39,198 nt of DNA, taken from assembly GCF_001590985.1 (NCBI RefSeq), contig NZ_BCTX01000048.1, forward strand, positions 1 to 39,198, read 5' to 3'. Position 1 is the first letter of the stretch, and every line of letters starts with the position of its first letter. The DNA is from Novosphingobium naphthalenivorans NBRC 102051 (GTDB taxonomy: Bacteria; Pseudomonadota; Alphaproteobacteria; Sphingomonadales; Sphingomonadaceae). The notes beneath the pieces are model-generated. The model was not told the origin of the DNA. It was given only the letters and a program-made list of their open reading frames with translations, and did not search any database. Positions 27,289 to 38,226 of the stretch are shown here, piece by piece. The translations under genes and the position numbers were made by a program.

Positions 27289-27717
27289 GTGACCGTCGAA
27301 GCCGAAGCCCCCGCCCAGACCAAGCCCGAAGCTGCCAATCCCAATGCGCCGTTCTACCGGCTGGGCGGTGCGCCGGTGTTCGAGGCGATCTGCAACCGCT
27401 TCTACGACCTGATGGAACAGGACCCGGCCTATACCGAACTGCGCGCGATCCACGCGCCGGACCTGGCACCGATGCGCGAATCGCTGCCCAAGTTCCTTGC
27501 CGGATGGGCAGGCGGCCCGCGCGACTGGTTCGAGGCCAATCCCGGCCGCTGCATGATGAGCATCCACAAGCCCTTCACCATGACCAAGGCCACCGCCGGC
27601 CAGTGGGCCGAGGCGATGCAGCGCGCCATCGCCGATGTCGCGCCGGAACCGGCCGACATGGCCAAGGCCATGGGCGAAGTGCTCGGCGATATGGCCCGCG
27701 GCATGGGGCGCGGCTGA
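27289..27717 (+). CDS. truncated haemoglobin (group II-like)
   Basis: This 142-residue globin has FYRLGGAPVFEAICNRFYDLMEQDPAY, FLAGWAGGPRDWFEANPG and MMSIHKPFTMTKATAGQWAEAMQRAI. The His in SIHKPF fits the proximal haem ligand, and AGWAGGP fits the group II WGGP signature. Such globins bind oxygen or NO and serve in NO or peroxide detoxification and oxygen sensing. The GTG at 27289 has GGAG 10 nt upstream; an upstream frame from 27145 belongs to the clpA terminator region. The perfect FNR-type box ahead of it suggests control by oxygen or NO. The SulP transporter gene follows after 72 bp. Confidence 0.85.
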   Translation: MTVEAEAPAQTKPEAANPNAPFYRLGGAPVFEAICNRFYDLMEQDPAYTELRAIHAPDLAPMRESLPKFLAGWAGGPRDWFEANPGRCMMSIHKPFTMTKATAGQWAEAMQRAIADVAPEPADMAKAMGEVLGDMARGMGRG

Positions 27718-27789
27718 AACCTTCCTGAGCCTGCTGAAGCCAGCAGAACGGGCTTGCTGCGCTACAGGGCTATCCTGTAATTACGCGCC

Positions 27790-29055
27790 ATGAAGCCCAA
27801 ATTGCTGACCACGCTGCCGACCTATACCGGCCGGTTGTTCGCTGCGGATGTCTTCGCAGGGATTACCGTCGCCATGGTGGCAATCCCGCTCAGCATCGCG
27901 ATCGCCATCGCCTCCGGCGCGGACCCGGCCAAGGGTCTGTTCACGGCAATCGTCGCGGGCTTCCTGATTTCGCTGCTGGGCGGCAGCCGGGTGCAGATCG
28001 GCGGACCAACCGGGGCCTTCATCGTCGTGGTCTATGGCGTCGTGGCCAGGCACGGCTATGACGGACTGGTGCTCGCCACCTTGATGGCCGGCGCCATCCT
28101 GGTCCTGGCCGGGCTGCTGCGCGTGGGCAATCTCATTGCCTTCGTGCCCGAAGCCGTCGTCAACGGCTTTACCATCGGCATTGCCGTGATCATCGCCAGC
28201 GGCCAGCTCAAGGACTTCTTCGGTCTCGATGCCCCGCATGTGCCCGCCGAGTTCATCGGCAAGATCGAGGCGCTGTGGGCCGCCCGGGCGACGATCAACT
28301 GGGCCGCCACTGCGGCAGGCGTATCCACGCTGGTGCTGCTGGTCGTGCTGCGCCGCCTGTTTCCCCGCATACCGGGGCCGATTTTCGTGCTCGGCGGCGT
28401 TTCCCTCGCGGTCTTCGCCCTGCACCAGCCGGTGGACACGATCTTTTCGCGCTATGGCGAACTGCCCAACCACCTGCCCGTGCCCGCGCTGCCCAACATC
28501 ACGCTGGCGCGCATGACCGAACTGCTGCCCTCCGCTTTCGTGATCGCTTTCCTGGCGGCCATCGAATCGCTGCTTTCGGCCATGGTGGCCGACCGCATGG
28601 TCGAAGGCGCCCAGCACCGCCCCAATGCCGAAGTGCTGGCGCAAGGCTGGGCGAACATCGGCTCGGCCCTGTTCGGCGGTATGCCCGCAACCGGCGCGAT
28701 CGCGCGGACGGCCACCAATGTCCGCGCCGGCGGCCGCACCCCCGTGGCCGGCATGATCCACGCAGCAACGATTCTCTTCATCATGATGATCGCCGCCCCG
28801 CTGGCCGGCTATCTGGCCATGCCGGCCCTGGCCGCCCTGCTCATCATTACCTCATGGAACATGAGCGAGCCGCACAAGTGGGCCAGCTACTGGGCCGCCC
28901 CGGTGGAGGACCGCCTGCTGCTGATCCTCACGCTGGTCCTGACCGTGCTGGCCGACCTCACCGTCGCCATCGGAGTGGGCGTCGGCATCGGCCTTGCCCT
29001 GCGCCTGCGCGACAGCCGTATCAAGGCCCCGGAGTGGCACACGCCGGACCGCTAA
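27790..29055 (+). CDS. SulP family inorganic anion transporter lacking a STAS domain
   Basis: The 421-residue membrane protein has the SulP/SLC26 core: FAADVFAGITVAMVAIPLSIAIAIASG, SRVQIGGPTGAFIVVVYGVV, VVNGFTIGIAVIIASGQLKDFFG, IAFLAAIESLLSAMVADRM and QGWANIGSALFGGMPATGAIARTATN. About 12-14 helices are expected. The sequence stops at LALRLRDSRIKAPEWHTPDR, so the cytoplasmic STAS domain usual in sulfate permeases is absent. Substrates in this family include sulfate, bicarbonate and C4-dicarboxylates, and none can be assigned. A gamma-carbonic anhydrase gene converges downstream, which slightly favours bicarbonate. Confidence 0.85.
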   Translation: MKPKLLTTLPTYTGRLFAADVFAGITVAMVAIPLSIAIAIASGADPAKGLFTAIVAGFLISLLGGSRVQIGGPTGAFIVVVYGVVARHGYDGLVLATLMAGAILVLAGLLRVGNLIAFVPEAVVNGFTIGIAVIIASGQLKDFFGLDAPHVPAEFIGKIEALWAARATINWAATAAGVSTLVLLVVLRRLFPRIPGPIFVLGGVSLAVFALHQPVDTIFSRYGELPNHLPVPALPNITLARMTELLPSAFVIAFLAAIESLLSAMVADRMVEGAQHRPNAEVLAQGWANIGSALFGGMPATGAIARTATNVRAGGRTPVAGMIHAATILFIMMIAAPLAGYLAMPALAALLIITSWNMSEPHKWASYWAAPVEDRLLLILTLVLTVLADLTVAIGVGVGIGLALRLRDSRIKAPEWHTPDR

Positions 29056-29165
29056 TACCAAAGCTTACTGGCGACGACTCTTCTTCCCCCTTCGTCATTG
29101 CGAGCCCGGAGGAAAAGGGTGAGTCACGGTGAGCTACGCCACCATCCCTAGGGCCAATCGGGTCC

Positions 29166-29211
29166 CGGTTTAGATCTTGCGAGCTTGGCTCCAGCGTCTG
29201 AACCTAAACCG
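29166..29211 (-). terminator. hairpin at the end of the DUF167/carbonic anhydrase unit
   Basis: CGGTTTAG (29166-29173) and CTAAACCG (29204-29211) form an 8-bp stem with an inner GAGC/GCTC. The right arm contains the DUF167 stop codon. There is no clear U-tract. Confidence 0.35.
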
Positions 29212-29485
29212 CCACCTTGAACTGCTTCTCGCGCGAAGTTGCGCCGCGCAACAATTCGAGCCGCGACGGCGCCAGCCCCAGCGCGGCCGCCAGCATGTCG
29301 CGCACGGCATCGTTGGCCTTGCCATCCTGCGGCTTGGCGCGGACTTTGGCGAGCAGTTTGCCCTCCGCGATTTCCAGCCCTTCCACTTTGGCACCGGGCG
29401 TGACGCGCACTGCCAGGCGCCCTTCGCCATCGATCAGTTCGCGAACCGCGTCAGCCGCGGGCAGATCAACTTTCGGCCGTGCCAT
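29204..29485 (-). CDS. DUF167 (YggU) family protein
   Basis: This 93-residue protein has the DUF167 signature: LAVRVTPGAKVEGLEI, LLAKVRAKPQDGKANDAVRDMLAAALG and SRLELLRGATSREKQFKV. The family is small and widespread with a known fold but no agreed function. Its ATG shares one base with the stop of the gamma-carbonic anhydrase gene (TGATG), so the two are translationally coupled. Confidence 0.88.
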   Translation of the reverse strand: MARPKVDLPAADAVRELIDGEGRLAVRVTPGAKVEGLEIAEGKLLAKVRAKPQDGKANDAVRDMLAAALGLAPSRLELLRGATSREKQFKVAV

Positions 29486-30045
29486 CAGCCTTTCACGCCA
29501 AGCGCCTCGGCATGTGCCCTGCCATTGAGGACGTAGCCCGCGACATTGGTCCGGTTGGCCGCAATCGCGCTTTCATCCAGATCGCGCAGATACTTGGCCG
29601 GGCGGCCTATCCAGAGTTGCCCGGCGCCGATGCGCTTGCCTGTCAGCATCGCGCCGGCCGCCAGCATCCCATCGGATTCGATATGGCTGCCATCCATCAC
29701 GACCGCGCCGAGACCGACGAAGGCGTGATCCTCCAGCGTGCAGCCGTGAACCATGGCCATGTGCCCGATCAGCACGTCGTCGCCGATAATCGTCGGGAAA
29801 CCCTCTGGCCTGCCCGGCTTGGGACTGTCGCAATGGACGACAGTGCCGTCCTGAATATTGGTGCGCGCGCCGATCACCACGCGGTTGACGTCGCCCCGGA
29901 TCACGCAATTGTACCAGATGCTGGCATCAGGCCCGATCTCGACATTGCCGATGATCCGGCAACCCGGCGCGATGAAGGCGCTGGAATGGATCTTCGGGCT
30001 CTTGCCGTTGATGGCAGCCAAAGTGATGTCGGTGCGTTCAGTCAT
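29485..30045 (-). CDS. gamma-class carbonic anhydrase-like protein (left-handed beta helix)
   Basis: The 186-residue protein shows hexapeptide repeats (IIGNVEIGPDASIWYNCVIRGDVN, VVIGARTNIQDGTVVHCD, TIIGDDVLIGHMAMVHGC). The three expected zinc histidines are in VVHCD, IGHMA and VHGC. Family members hydrate CO2 or act as acyltransferase-like scaffolds (YrdA/PaaY/CaiE types), so carbonic anhydrase activity is inferred. GGAGAGG stands before the ATG at 30045. DUF167 is coupled downstream; a GNAT gene lies 79 bp upstream with a remnant between. Confidence 0.85.
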   Translation of the reverse strand: MTERTDITLAAINGKSPKIHSSAFIAPGCRIIGNVEIGPDASIWYNCVIRGDVNRVVIGARTNIQDGTVVHCDSPKPGRPEGFPTIIGDDVLIGHMAMVHGCTLEDHAFVGLGAVVMDGSHIESDGMLAAGAMLTGKRIGAGQLWIGRPAKYLRDLDESAIAANRTNVAGYVLNGRAHAEALGVKG

Positions 30046-30089
30046 GGTCCTCTCCGGCTCTGGTCAGGATCTCCATGGGCCAGAGACGG

Positions 30090-30124
30090 GCTCTCAAGCA
30101 AGCCGCTCGGTATCCAGCCGGAAC
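30090..30124 (-). pseudogene. remnant of a second GNAT acetyltransferase start
   Basis: Directly behind the intact GNAT stop, the minus strand reads PEFRLDTERLA-stop, close to the intact protein's [16 protein letters not shown]. The DNA agrees at 21 of the first 23 positions from 30101 with the intact gene's start at 30666. One missing base restores RLCLRARL. The rest of the copy is gone. Confidence 0.45.
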
Positions 30125-33409
<3,285 letters not shown>

Positions 33410-33617
33410 AACGCCCCGCTTCCCGTCTCACTTGCGACGTTGCAACCCTTGGATCTCCGGGGCCTTTCCCCCTGAGCCGAGATCCTCGATGCAGGACCTC
33501 TAGCAGAACATCTGCGCGCTCAAGGTTAATCCCCTCCTAAGGTTGTGGATTTCCGCCCCCTTTTTCGGTGAGCCGATACTTGCGAGCGGCGGATGGCAAT
33601 GCCACATTTGCCGCGTG

Positions 33618-36185
33618 ATGGTTCACACCCCGCACGTCTCATCGCGACACGACGCGCCCGGCAGGGTCAAGGCCGTGCTCGGCCCGACCAATACCGGCAA
33701 GACGCACCTCGCCATAGAACGGCTTTGCGCGCATTCGAGCGGCATGATCGGCTTCCCCCTGCGGCTGCTGGCCCGCGAGGTCTATGACCGTGTCTGCCAC
33801 ATCAAGGGCGAAAACAGCGTCGCCCTGATCACCGGCGAGGAGCGCATCGAGCCCAGGCAGGCGCGCTACCTGCTGTGCACGGCCGAAGCCATGCCGGTGA
33901 TGGACCGCTCGATGGCCTTCGTCGCCATCGACGAGGCCCAGCTCGCCGCCGACCGCGAACGCGGCCATGTCTTCACCGACCGCCTGCTGCACGCGCGCGG
34001 GCGCGAGGAAACGATGATCCTCGGCTCCTCCACGCTGGAACCGATGGTGAAGGCGCTCGTGCCCGAAGCAGAGATCGTCACGCGCCCGCGCTTTTCCACC
34101 CTGACTCATGCCGGAGCGAAGAAGCTCAGCCGCATCCCGCCGCGCAGCGCCATCGTCGCCTTCTCGGCCGAACAGGTCTATGCCATCGCCGAGATGCTGC
34201 GGCGTTTCCGCGGTGGCGCAGCGGTGGTGATGGGCGCGCTCAGCCCGCAGACGCGCAATGCCCAGGTCGCGCTCTACCAGTCGGGCGAGGTCGATTACCT
34301 CGTGGCCACCGATGCGATCGGCATGGGGCTCAATCTCGATGTCGAACATGTCGCCTTCGCGGGCCTCTCCAAGTTCGACGGCCAGCGCCACCGGCGCCTG
34401 ACCTCTTCGGAAATGGCGCAGATCGCCGGGCGCGCGGGCCGCCACCAGAAAGACGGGACCTTCGGCACTCTCACGGGCTCGGGCGGGCACGATTCCGAAT
34501 TTGAGCCGGACGAGATCTACGCGATCGAGGAGCACCGCTTCCCGCCGCTCACCAGGCTGTTCTGGCGTGAACCGGAACCGCGCTTCGACAGCCTCGCCAC
34601 GCTCATCGCCGATCTCGAAACGCCGCCAGCGCGGCCCGAACTGGCCCTGGCGCCGCAGGCCATCGACCTTGCCGTGCTCAAACGCCTCGCCGAAGAGCCG
34701 CCCCTGGCTGAATCCGTGCGCGGCGCCGCACAGGTCGAACGGTTCTGGGAAGTCTGCCGCCTGCCCGATTTCCGCCAGCAGGGCGTCGAGACGCATTCGC
34801 GCTTCGTCGCGCGGCTCTGGCAGGACTTGCGCGCGGGCGAACTGGGGGCGGACTTCGTGGCGTCACAGATCGCCCAGCTTGACCGCACCGGCGGCGATAT
34901 CGACACGCTGCAGGGCCGGATTGCCGCGATCCGGTCGTGGGCCTATATCGCCCAGCGGCCTGACTGGGTGCTAGCCCGGGATGAAATGGCCGCCCGTGCC
35001 CGTGCCGTCGAGGCTAGACTTTCCGATGCGCTTCACGGCAAGCTGACCGAACGATTTATCAACCGCAGGACCGCCGTACTGATGAAGAAACTGGGACCCG
35101 ACTCCGGACTGCTTTCGGTCCGTCTTGAGGATGAGGAAGTTCTGGTCGAAGGCGAACACATCGGCAGCCTGCGCGGCTTTGCCTTCAAGGTCGATCCCGG
35201 TGCCCGGCTCTCGGACCGCAAGCTGCTGCTGGCCGCGGCCGAAAAGCACTTGTCCGCCCTGCTCCAGTCCCGCGCCGAGGCACTGGCGGATGCCATTCAC
35301 GCCGGTTCGGCCGAAATCACGCTGGAAGACGGCGTGCTGACCTGGGACGGCGAGCGCATCGCGGCGCTGGAAGGCGGACGCTCGCTGCTGTCCCCCACAC
35401 TGGTGCCCGACCGCACGCTCGATGCGATTCCCGGCCCTTCGCGCAAGGCGCTTGTCGCCGCGCTGGAAGCCTGGCTGGAAAAGGCCCTGGCCCCGCTCGA
35501 ACCCCTGCAGAAGCTGGACGAGGCCAGCCGCGCCGAGGATGCCGGCCCGGATCTGCGCGCCCTGCTCATCACGCTGGTGGAGCGCGGCGGCATGACGTCA
35601 CGCGAGCAATCGGGCGTCGACCGGCTCGACAAGCAGCGTCGCACCATGCTGGCCAAGCTGGGCGTGCGGGTCGGCACGCTCGACCTGTTCGTGCCGGCCA
35701 TGCTGCGCCCGCGCCCGATCATGCTGTGGCGCCAGTTGTCGAAACTGGCCGGCAAGTCCGCTGCGGGCGGGCCGCCGGAAGCGGACATGCCGCCCGCCCT
35801 GCCCGCCACCGCGCACGGCCGCCTGCCCGGCTACCGGAACCTGGGCAAGCAACTGGTGCGCCTCGACATGGCGGAAAAGCTGCTGCGCGAGGCGCATGAA
35901 GCGCGCGGAGACAACGGCAGCCGCAAGGAAGGCAAGGCGCGCGATTTCAAGCTCGATCCTGCCAAGGCCGTCTCGATGGGGCTGACGACGGCAAGCTATG
36001 CCCGCTTGCTGCGTCTGGGCGGTTTCCAGCCGGTCATGCCGCGCCCGCTGGCGGAAGGCGTGCAAGGCCCCCCTGCCCCGGTACGCTGGCGCTGGCGCCC
36101 GCCGCGCAAGGAAGCCCAGCCGGAGCGCAAGGCCGCCGCCCCCCAGAACAGCGCCTTTGCGGCACTGGCGGACATGGTCCGCTGA
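33618..36185 (+). CDS. Suv3-like DExH helicase
   Basis: The 855-residue protein has a helicase core at its N-terminus: Walker A GPTNTGKT (22-29), IDEAQ (D105-Q108), SSTLEPM, FSAEQVYAIAEMLRR and QIAGRAGRH (motif VI, near 271). The order and the GFPLRLLAREVYDR and LVATDAIGMGLNLDVEHVAF segments fit the alphaproteobacterial relatives of mitochondrial SUV3 RNA helicase. A long C-terminal region of mixed helices and a Pro/Lys-rich end follow. It probably unwinds structured RNA in decay. The start is ATG at 33618 (GTG one codon earlier also possible). Its TGA overlaps an ATG that begins the ladder leading to the S4 gene. Confidence 0.88.
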   Translation: MVHTPHVSSRHDAPGRVKAVLGPTNTGKTHLAIERLCAHSSGMIGFPLRLLAREVYDRVCHIKGENSVALITGEERIEPRQARYLLCTAEAMPVMDRSMAFVAIDEAQLAADRERGHVFTDRLLHARGREETMILGSSTLEPMVKALVPEAEIVTRPRFSTLTHAGAKKLSRIPPRSAIVAFSAEQVYAIAEMLRRFRGGAAVVMGALSPQTRNAQVALYQSGEVDYLVATDAIGMGLNLDVEHVAFAGLSKFDGQRHRRLTSSEMAQIAGRAGRHQKDGTFGTLTGSGGHDSEFEPDEIYAIEEHRFPPLTRLFWREPEPRFDSLATLIADLETPPARPELALAPQAIDLAVLKRLAEEPPLAESVRGAAQVERFWEVCRLPDFRQQGVETHSRFVARLWQDLRAGELGADFVASQIAQLDRTGGDIDTLQGRIAAIRSWAYIAQRPDWVLARDEMAARARAVEARLSDALHGKLTERFINRRTAVLMKKLGPDSGLLSVRLEDEEVLVEGEHIGSLRGFAFKVDPGARLSDRKLLLAAAEKHLSALLQSRAEALADAIHAGSAEITLEDGVLTWDGERIAALEGGRSLLSPTLVPDRTLDAIPGPSRKALVAALEAWLEKALAPLEPLQKLDEASRAEDAGPDLRALLITLVERGGMTSREQSGVDRLDKQRRTMLAKLGVRVGTLDLFVPAMLRPRPIMLWRQLSKLAGKSAAGGPPEADMPPALPATAHGRLPGYRNLGKQLVRLDMAEKLLREAHEARGDNGSRKEGKARDFKLDPAKAVSMGLTTASYARLLRLGGFQPVMPRPLAEGVQGPPAPVRWRWRPPRKEAQPERKAAAPQNSAFAALADMVR

Positions 36186-36240
36186 TGCGGATCGGTCTCT
36201 TATGAGGGCCGGTCGCTTATGAGGATCGGCCCCTTATGAG
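36183..36240 (+). repeat. 17-bp tandem start/stop ladder ahead of the S4 gene
   Basis: Three imperfect 17-bp units (such as TTATGAGGATCGGCCCC) precede a fourth that is the S4 gene start. ATGs lie at 36185, 36202, 36219 and 36236, exactly 17 nt apart. The first three open six-codon frames: MRIGLL (36185-36205), MRAGRL (36202-36222) and MRIGPL (36219-36239). Each ends in TTA TGA, whose ATGA overlaps the next ATG, and units 2 and 3 carry GAGG, about 10-11 nt before the following ATG. The first ATG overlaps the helicase stop as TGATG. Confidence 0.85.
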
Positions 36241-36529
36241 GATCGACAAGCTGCTGTGGTATCTGCGGCTGGCCAAGACCCGCCCGGTTGCCCAGGCAAT
36301 GGCCGAAGACGGCCACATGCGGCTCAACGGACGGCGTATCGACCGTGCCCATCAGCGAATTTCCACGGGAGACGTGCTGACAGTACCCTTTGGCACAGGG
36401 GTGCGCGTAATCGAGATTGTGTCGCTTCCGGTACGGCGCGGTCCGGCCGTGGAAGCACAGGCCTGTTACAGAGTGCTTGACGGCGGCCCGGTTGATCCCA
36501 TAGCAGCGGCCATTCGTAACGATGCCTGA
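36236..36529 (+). CDS. S4-domain RNA-binding protein (Hsp15-like)
   Basis: This 97-residue protein is a single S4 RNA-binding domain: MRIDKLLWYLRLAKTRPVAQAMAEDGHMRLNGRRIDRAHQRISTGDVLTVP read in sections, then a short basic/Pro tail. The architecture fits Hsp15, which binds 50S subunits carrying stalled nascent chains. The true start is the fourth ATG of the 17-bp ladder; the others run into stops after six codons. It lies within the helicase - S4 - fdxA order typical of alphaproteobacteria, 18 bp before fdxA. Confidence 0.9.
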   Translation: MRIDKLLWYLRLAKTRPVAQAMAEDGHMRLNGRRIDRAHQRISTGDVLTVPFGTGVRVIEIVSLPVRRGPAVEAQACYRVLDGGPVDPIAAAIRNDA

Positions 36530-36547
36530 GGGAAGGAATACGCCGCA

Positions 36548-36886
36548 ATGACCTATGTCGTCACCGACGCCTGCATCCGGTGCAAGTTCACCGACTGCGT
36601 AGAGGTCTGCCCCGTGGACTGCTTCTACGAGGGTGAGAACATGCTCGTGATCAACCCGAACGAGTGCATCGACTGCGGCGTGTGCGAACCCGAATGCCCG
36701 GCCGAGGCGATTCTGCCCGATACCGAAAACGGTCTTGAGCAGTGGCTCGAACTCAACGCCAAGTATTCGGCCGAATGGCCCAACCTCACCTCCAAGAAGG
36801 ATCCGCCGGAAGACGCCGACGAGATGAAGGACGAGGAAGGCAAGTTCGAAAAGTACTTCTCGCCCGAACCCGGCGAAGGCGACTGA
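36548..36886 (+). CDS. fdxA: 7Fe ferredoxin (FdxA family)
   Basis: FdxA is a soluble electron carrier with one 3Fe-4S and one 4Fe-4S cluster. The 112-residue protein starts [29 protein letters not shown], then has [17 protein letters not shown]; the cysteine pattern fits the seven-iron class. The acidic C-terminal third ([16 protein letters not shown]) is characteristic of the alphaproteobacterial FdxA. The ATG at 36548 follows a purine stretch GAGGGAAGGAA. A perfect 22-bp palindrome lies 20 bp after the stop. Confidence 0.95.
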   Translation: MTYVVTDACIRCKFTDCVEVCPVDCFYEGENMLVINPNECIDCGVCEPECPAEAILPDTENGLEQWLELNAKYSAEWPNLTSKKDPPEDADEMKDEEGKFEKYFSPEPGEGD

Positions 36887-36906
36887 TCGCGCACACCACG
36901 GTGCAA

Positions 36907-36928
36907 AAACGGCGGATATCCGCCGTTT
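36907..36928. terminator. 22-bp perfect palindrome behind fdxA
   Basis: AAACGGCGGAT joined to its exact reverse complement, centred on GATATC. In RNA the arms AAACGGCG and CGCCGTTT form a stem with a six-base loop; the U-run sits inside the stem rather than behind it, so this is a weak intrinsic terminator or a protein-binding palindrome. Confidence 0.45.
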
Positions 36929-37028
36929 CCTGACAGCGGCGGGCTCGACATGAGCCGCGCCGCGAAAGCCGGATCGTCCCGTTTCGGCATGTCTTGAAGC
37001 AAGCGGAACGGAAACGTTCGCTCGCCTC

Positions 37029-37057
37029 TGGCAATTTTGTCACATCGATGCTATACA
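37029..37057 (+). promoter_or_regulatory. candidate carD promoter
   Basis: An extended -10 element TGC-TATACA (37049-37057) with a weak -35 at 37029-37034 (TGGCAA). Transcription would start near 37064, leaving a leader of about 180 nt before carD. Confidence 0.35.
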
Positions 37058-37241
37058 ATATGTCAACTGCCCGAGCCTTCTGCTCGTCTGGCAGGCGTTT
37101 TCATTGCGAGGCAGGGTTCGAAAGCAAGCGGTTGGGAGAGTGATCTGACCGGGCGGCGGAGGTTTTTGCCTCCGGGTCGCACGTCCCCCGGAACACCCTT
37201 CCGCACACATTGCTCCGCCCCTGCAGGTGAAAGGACGATAC

Positions 37242-37775
37242 ATGGCAACCAAGGCCGACGCCTTCGATGTTGGAGATTATGTCGTTTACCCGAAGCACGG
37301 TGTAGGCCGTGTGATCGAGTTGCAGAAGCAGGAAATTGCCGGCATGCAACTTGAGCTTTATGTTCTGCGTTTCGAAAAAGAGCGCATGACGCTCCGTGTT
37401 CCGATGAACAAGGTTGAATCGATCGGTATGCGCAAGCTGTCTTCGGACAAGACCCTGCGCGAAGCGCTCGATACCCTCAAGGGCAAGCCCAAGGTCAAGC
37501 GCACCATGTGGTCGCGCCGCGCCCAGGAATACGAAGCCAAGATCAATTCGGGCGATCTCGTTTCGATCGCCGAAGTGACCCGTGACCTGTTCCGCGCCGA
37601 CGATCAGCCGGAACAGAGCTATTCGGAACGGCAAATCTTCGAAGCGGCTTCGTCCCGCCTGGCCCGCGAACTCGCGGCCATGGAAAAAACCGACGAGCCC
37701 GCCGCACTCCAGAAGATCCTCGCGATCCTCAACGAGTACGCGCCCAAGTACTACGAGACGGCCGAAACCGCCTGA
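37242..37775 (+). CDS. carD: CarD family transcriptional regulator
   Basis: CarD-type proteins bind the RNA polymerase beta subunit and stabilise open complexes at many promoters, including rRNA promoters. The 177-residue protein has the RNAP-interacting Tudor-like domain (FDVGDYVVYPKHGVGRVIELQKQEIAGMQ read in sections, then MTLRVPMNKVESIGMRKL) and a helical DNA-binding part (WSRRAQEYEAKINSGD, RQIFEAASSRLARELAAME). AAGGA lies 7 nt before the ATG. It follows the helicase - S4 - fdxA cluster, with a long leader, and ends at a good terminator. Confidence 0.95.
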   Translation: MATKADAFDVGDYVVYPKHGVGRVIELQKQEIAGMQLELYVLRFEKERMTLRVPMNKVESIGMRKLSSDKTLREALDTLKGKPKVKRTMWSRRAQEYEAKINSGDLVSIAEVTRDLFRADDQPEQSYSERQIFEAASSRLARELAAMEKTDEPAALQKILAILNEYAPKYYETAETA

Positions 37776-37800
37776 CCGGGTGATTTCGCAAAGATCAGGA

Positions 37801-37833
37801 GGCCGCTTCCGCAAGGAGGCGGCCTTCTTGTTT
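37801..37833 (+). terminator. carD rho-independent terminator
   Basis: GGCCGCTTCC-GCAA-GGAGGCGGCC (37801-37824, 10-bp stem with one G-U pair, GNRA-type loop), followed by TTCTTGTTT, 25 bp after the carD stop. Confidence 0.88.
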
Positions 37834-37887
37834 GTGGCAAACGGATCGTTCATCGTACCTCAACATCACTGTGAGACTGTCCGCACC

Positions 37888-38208
37888 ATGAAATCGTCTT
37901 CGCTGCTTCCCGCCCTCGCGCTCGGTATGGTGCCGCTGGTTTCCGGCTGCATCAGCACCGCCGCCAAAGTCGTAACGGCGCCCGTGCGCGTGACTGGCAA
38001 GGCCGTCGACATGGCGACGACCAGCCAGTCCGAAGCCGACGAGAAACGCGGGCGGCGGATGCGCGAACACGAGGAAGAACTGGGCAAGGCCCAGCGCCGC
38101 TACGAAAAGCACATGCGCCAGTGCGACGACGGAGACGAACGGGCCTGCCTCAAGGCCCGCGACGACAACGCCGATATCCAGCACATGCGCGCCAGCACGC
38201 CGTACTGA
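37888..38208 (+). CDS. small lipoprotein, charged helical tail
   Basis: The 106-residue precursor has a signal sequence with lipobox LVSGC (MVPLVSGCISTAAK). A segment with KVVTAPVRVTGKAVDMATTSQSEADEKRGRRMREHEEELGKAQRRYEKHMRQC in parts follows, a highly charged helix likely coiled-coil. Two Cys (MRQCDDGDERACLKARD) form a possible disulfide or metal pair near the end. I do not recognise a family. The neighbouring Sua5-type gene converges on it. Confidence 0.7.
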   Translation: MKSSSLLPALALGMVPLVSGCISTAAKVVTAPVRVTGKAVDMATTSQSEADEKRGRRMREHEEELGKAQRRYEKHMRQCDDGDERACLKARDDNADIQHMRASTPY

Positions 38209-38226
38209 CCCTTACCGGCCCGCCCT

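Larger units (their letters stand above)
36887..37241 (+). other. 355-bp non-coding space between fdxA and carD
   Basis: No coding frame is credible here. After the fdxA palindrome there is a GAAA-loop hairpin (37002-37022, stem with one bulged base), an extended -10 element TGCTATACA (37049-37057) and then a leader of about 180 nt with a hairpin CGGAGG-TTTTTG-CCTCCG (37157-37174). The leader ends in AAGGA before carD. Confidence 0.5.

Noticed and set aside
37111..37140. tRNA-like GGTTCGAAAGC sequence before carD
   Set aside because: No acceptor or anticodon stem can be drawn around it.
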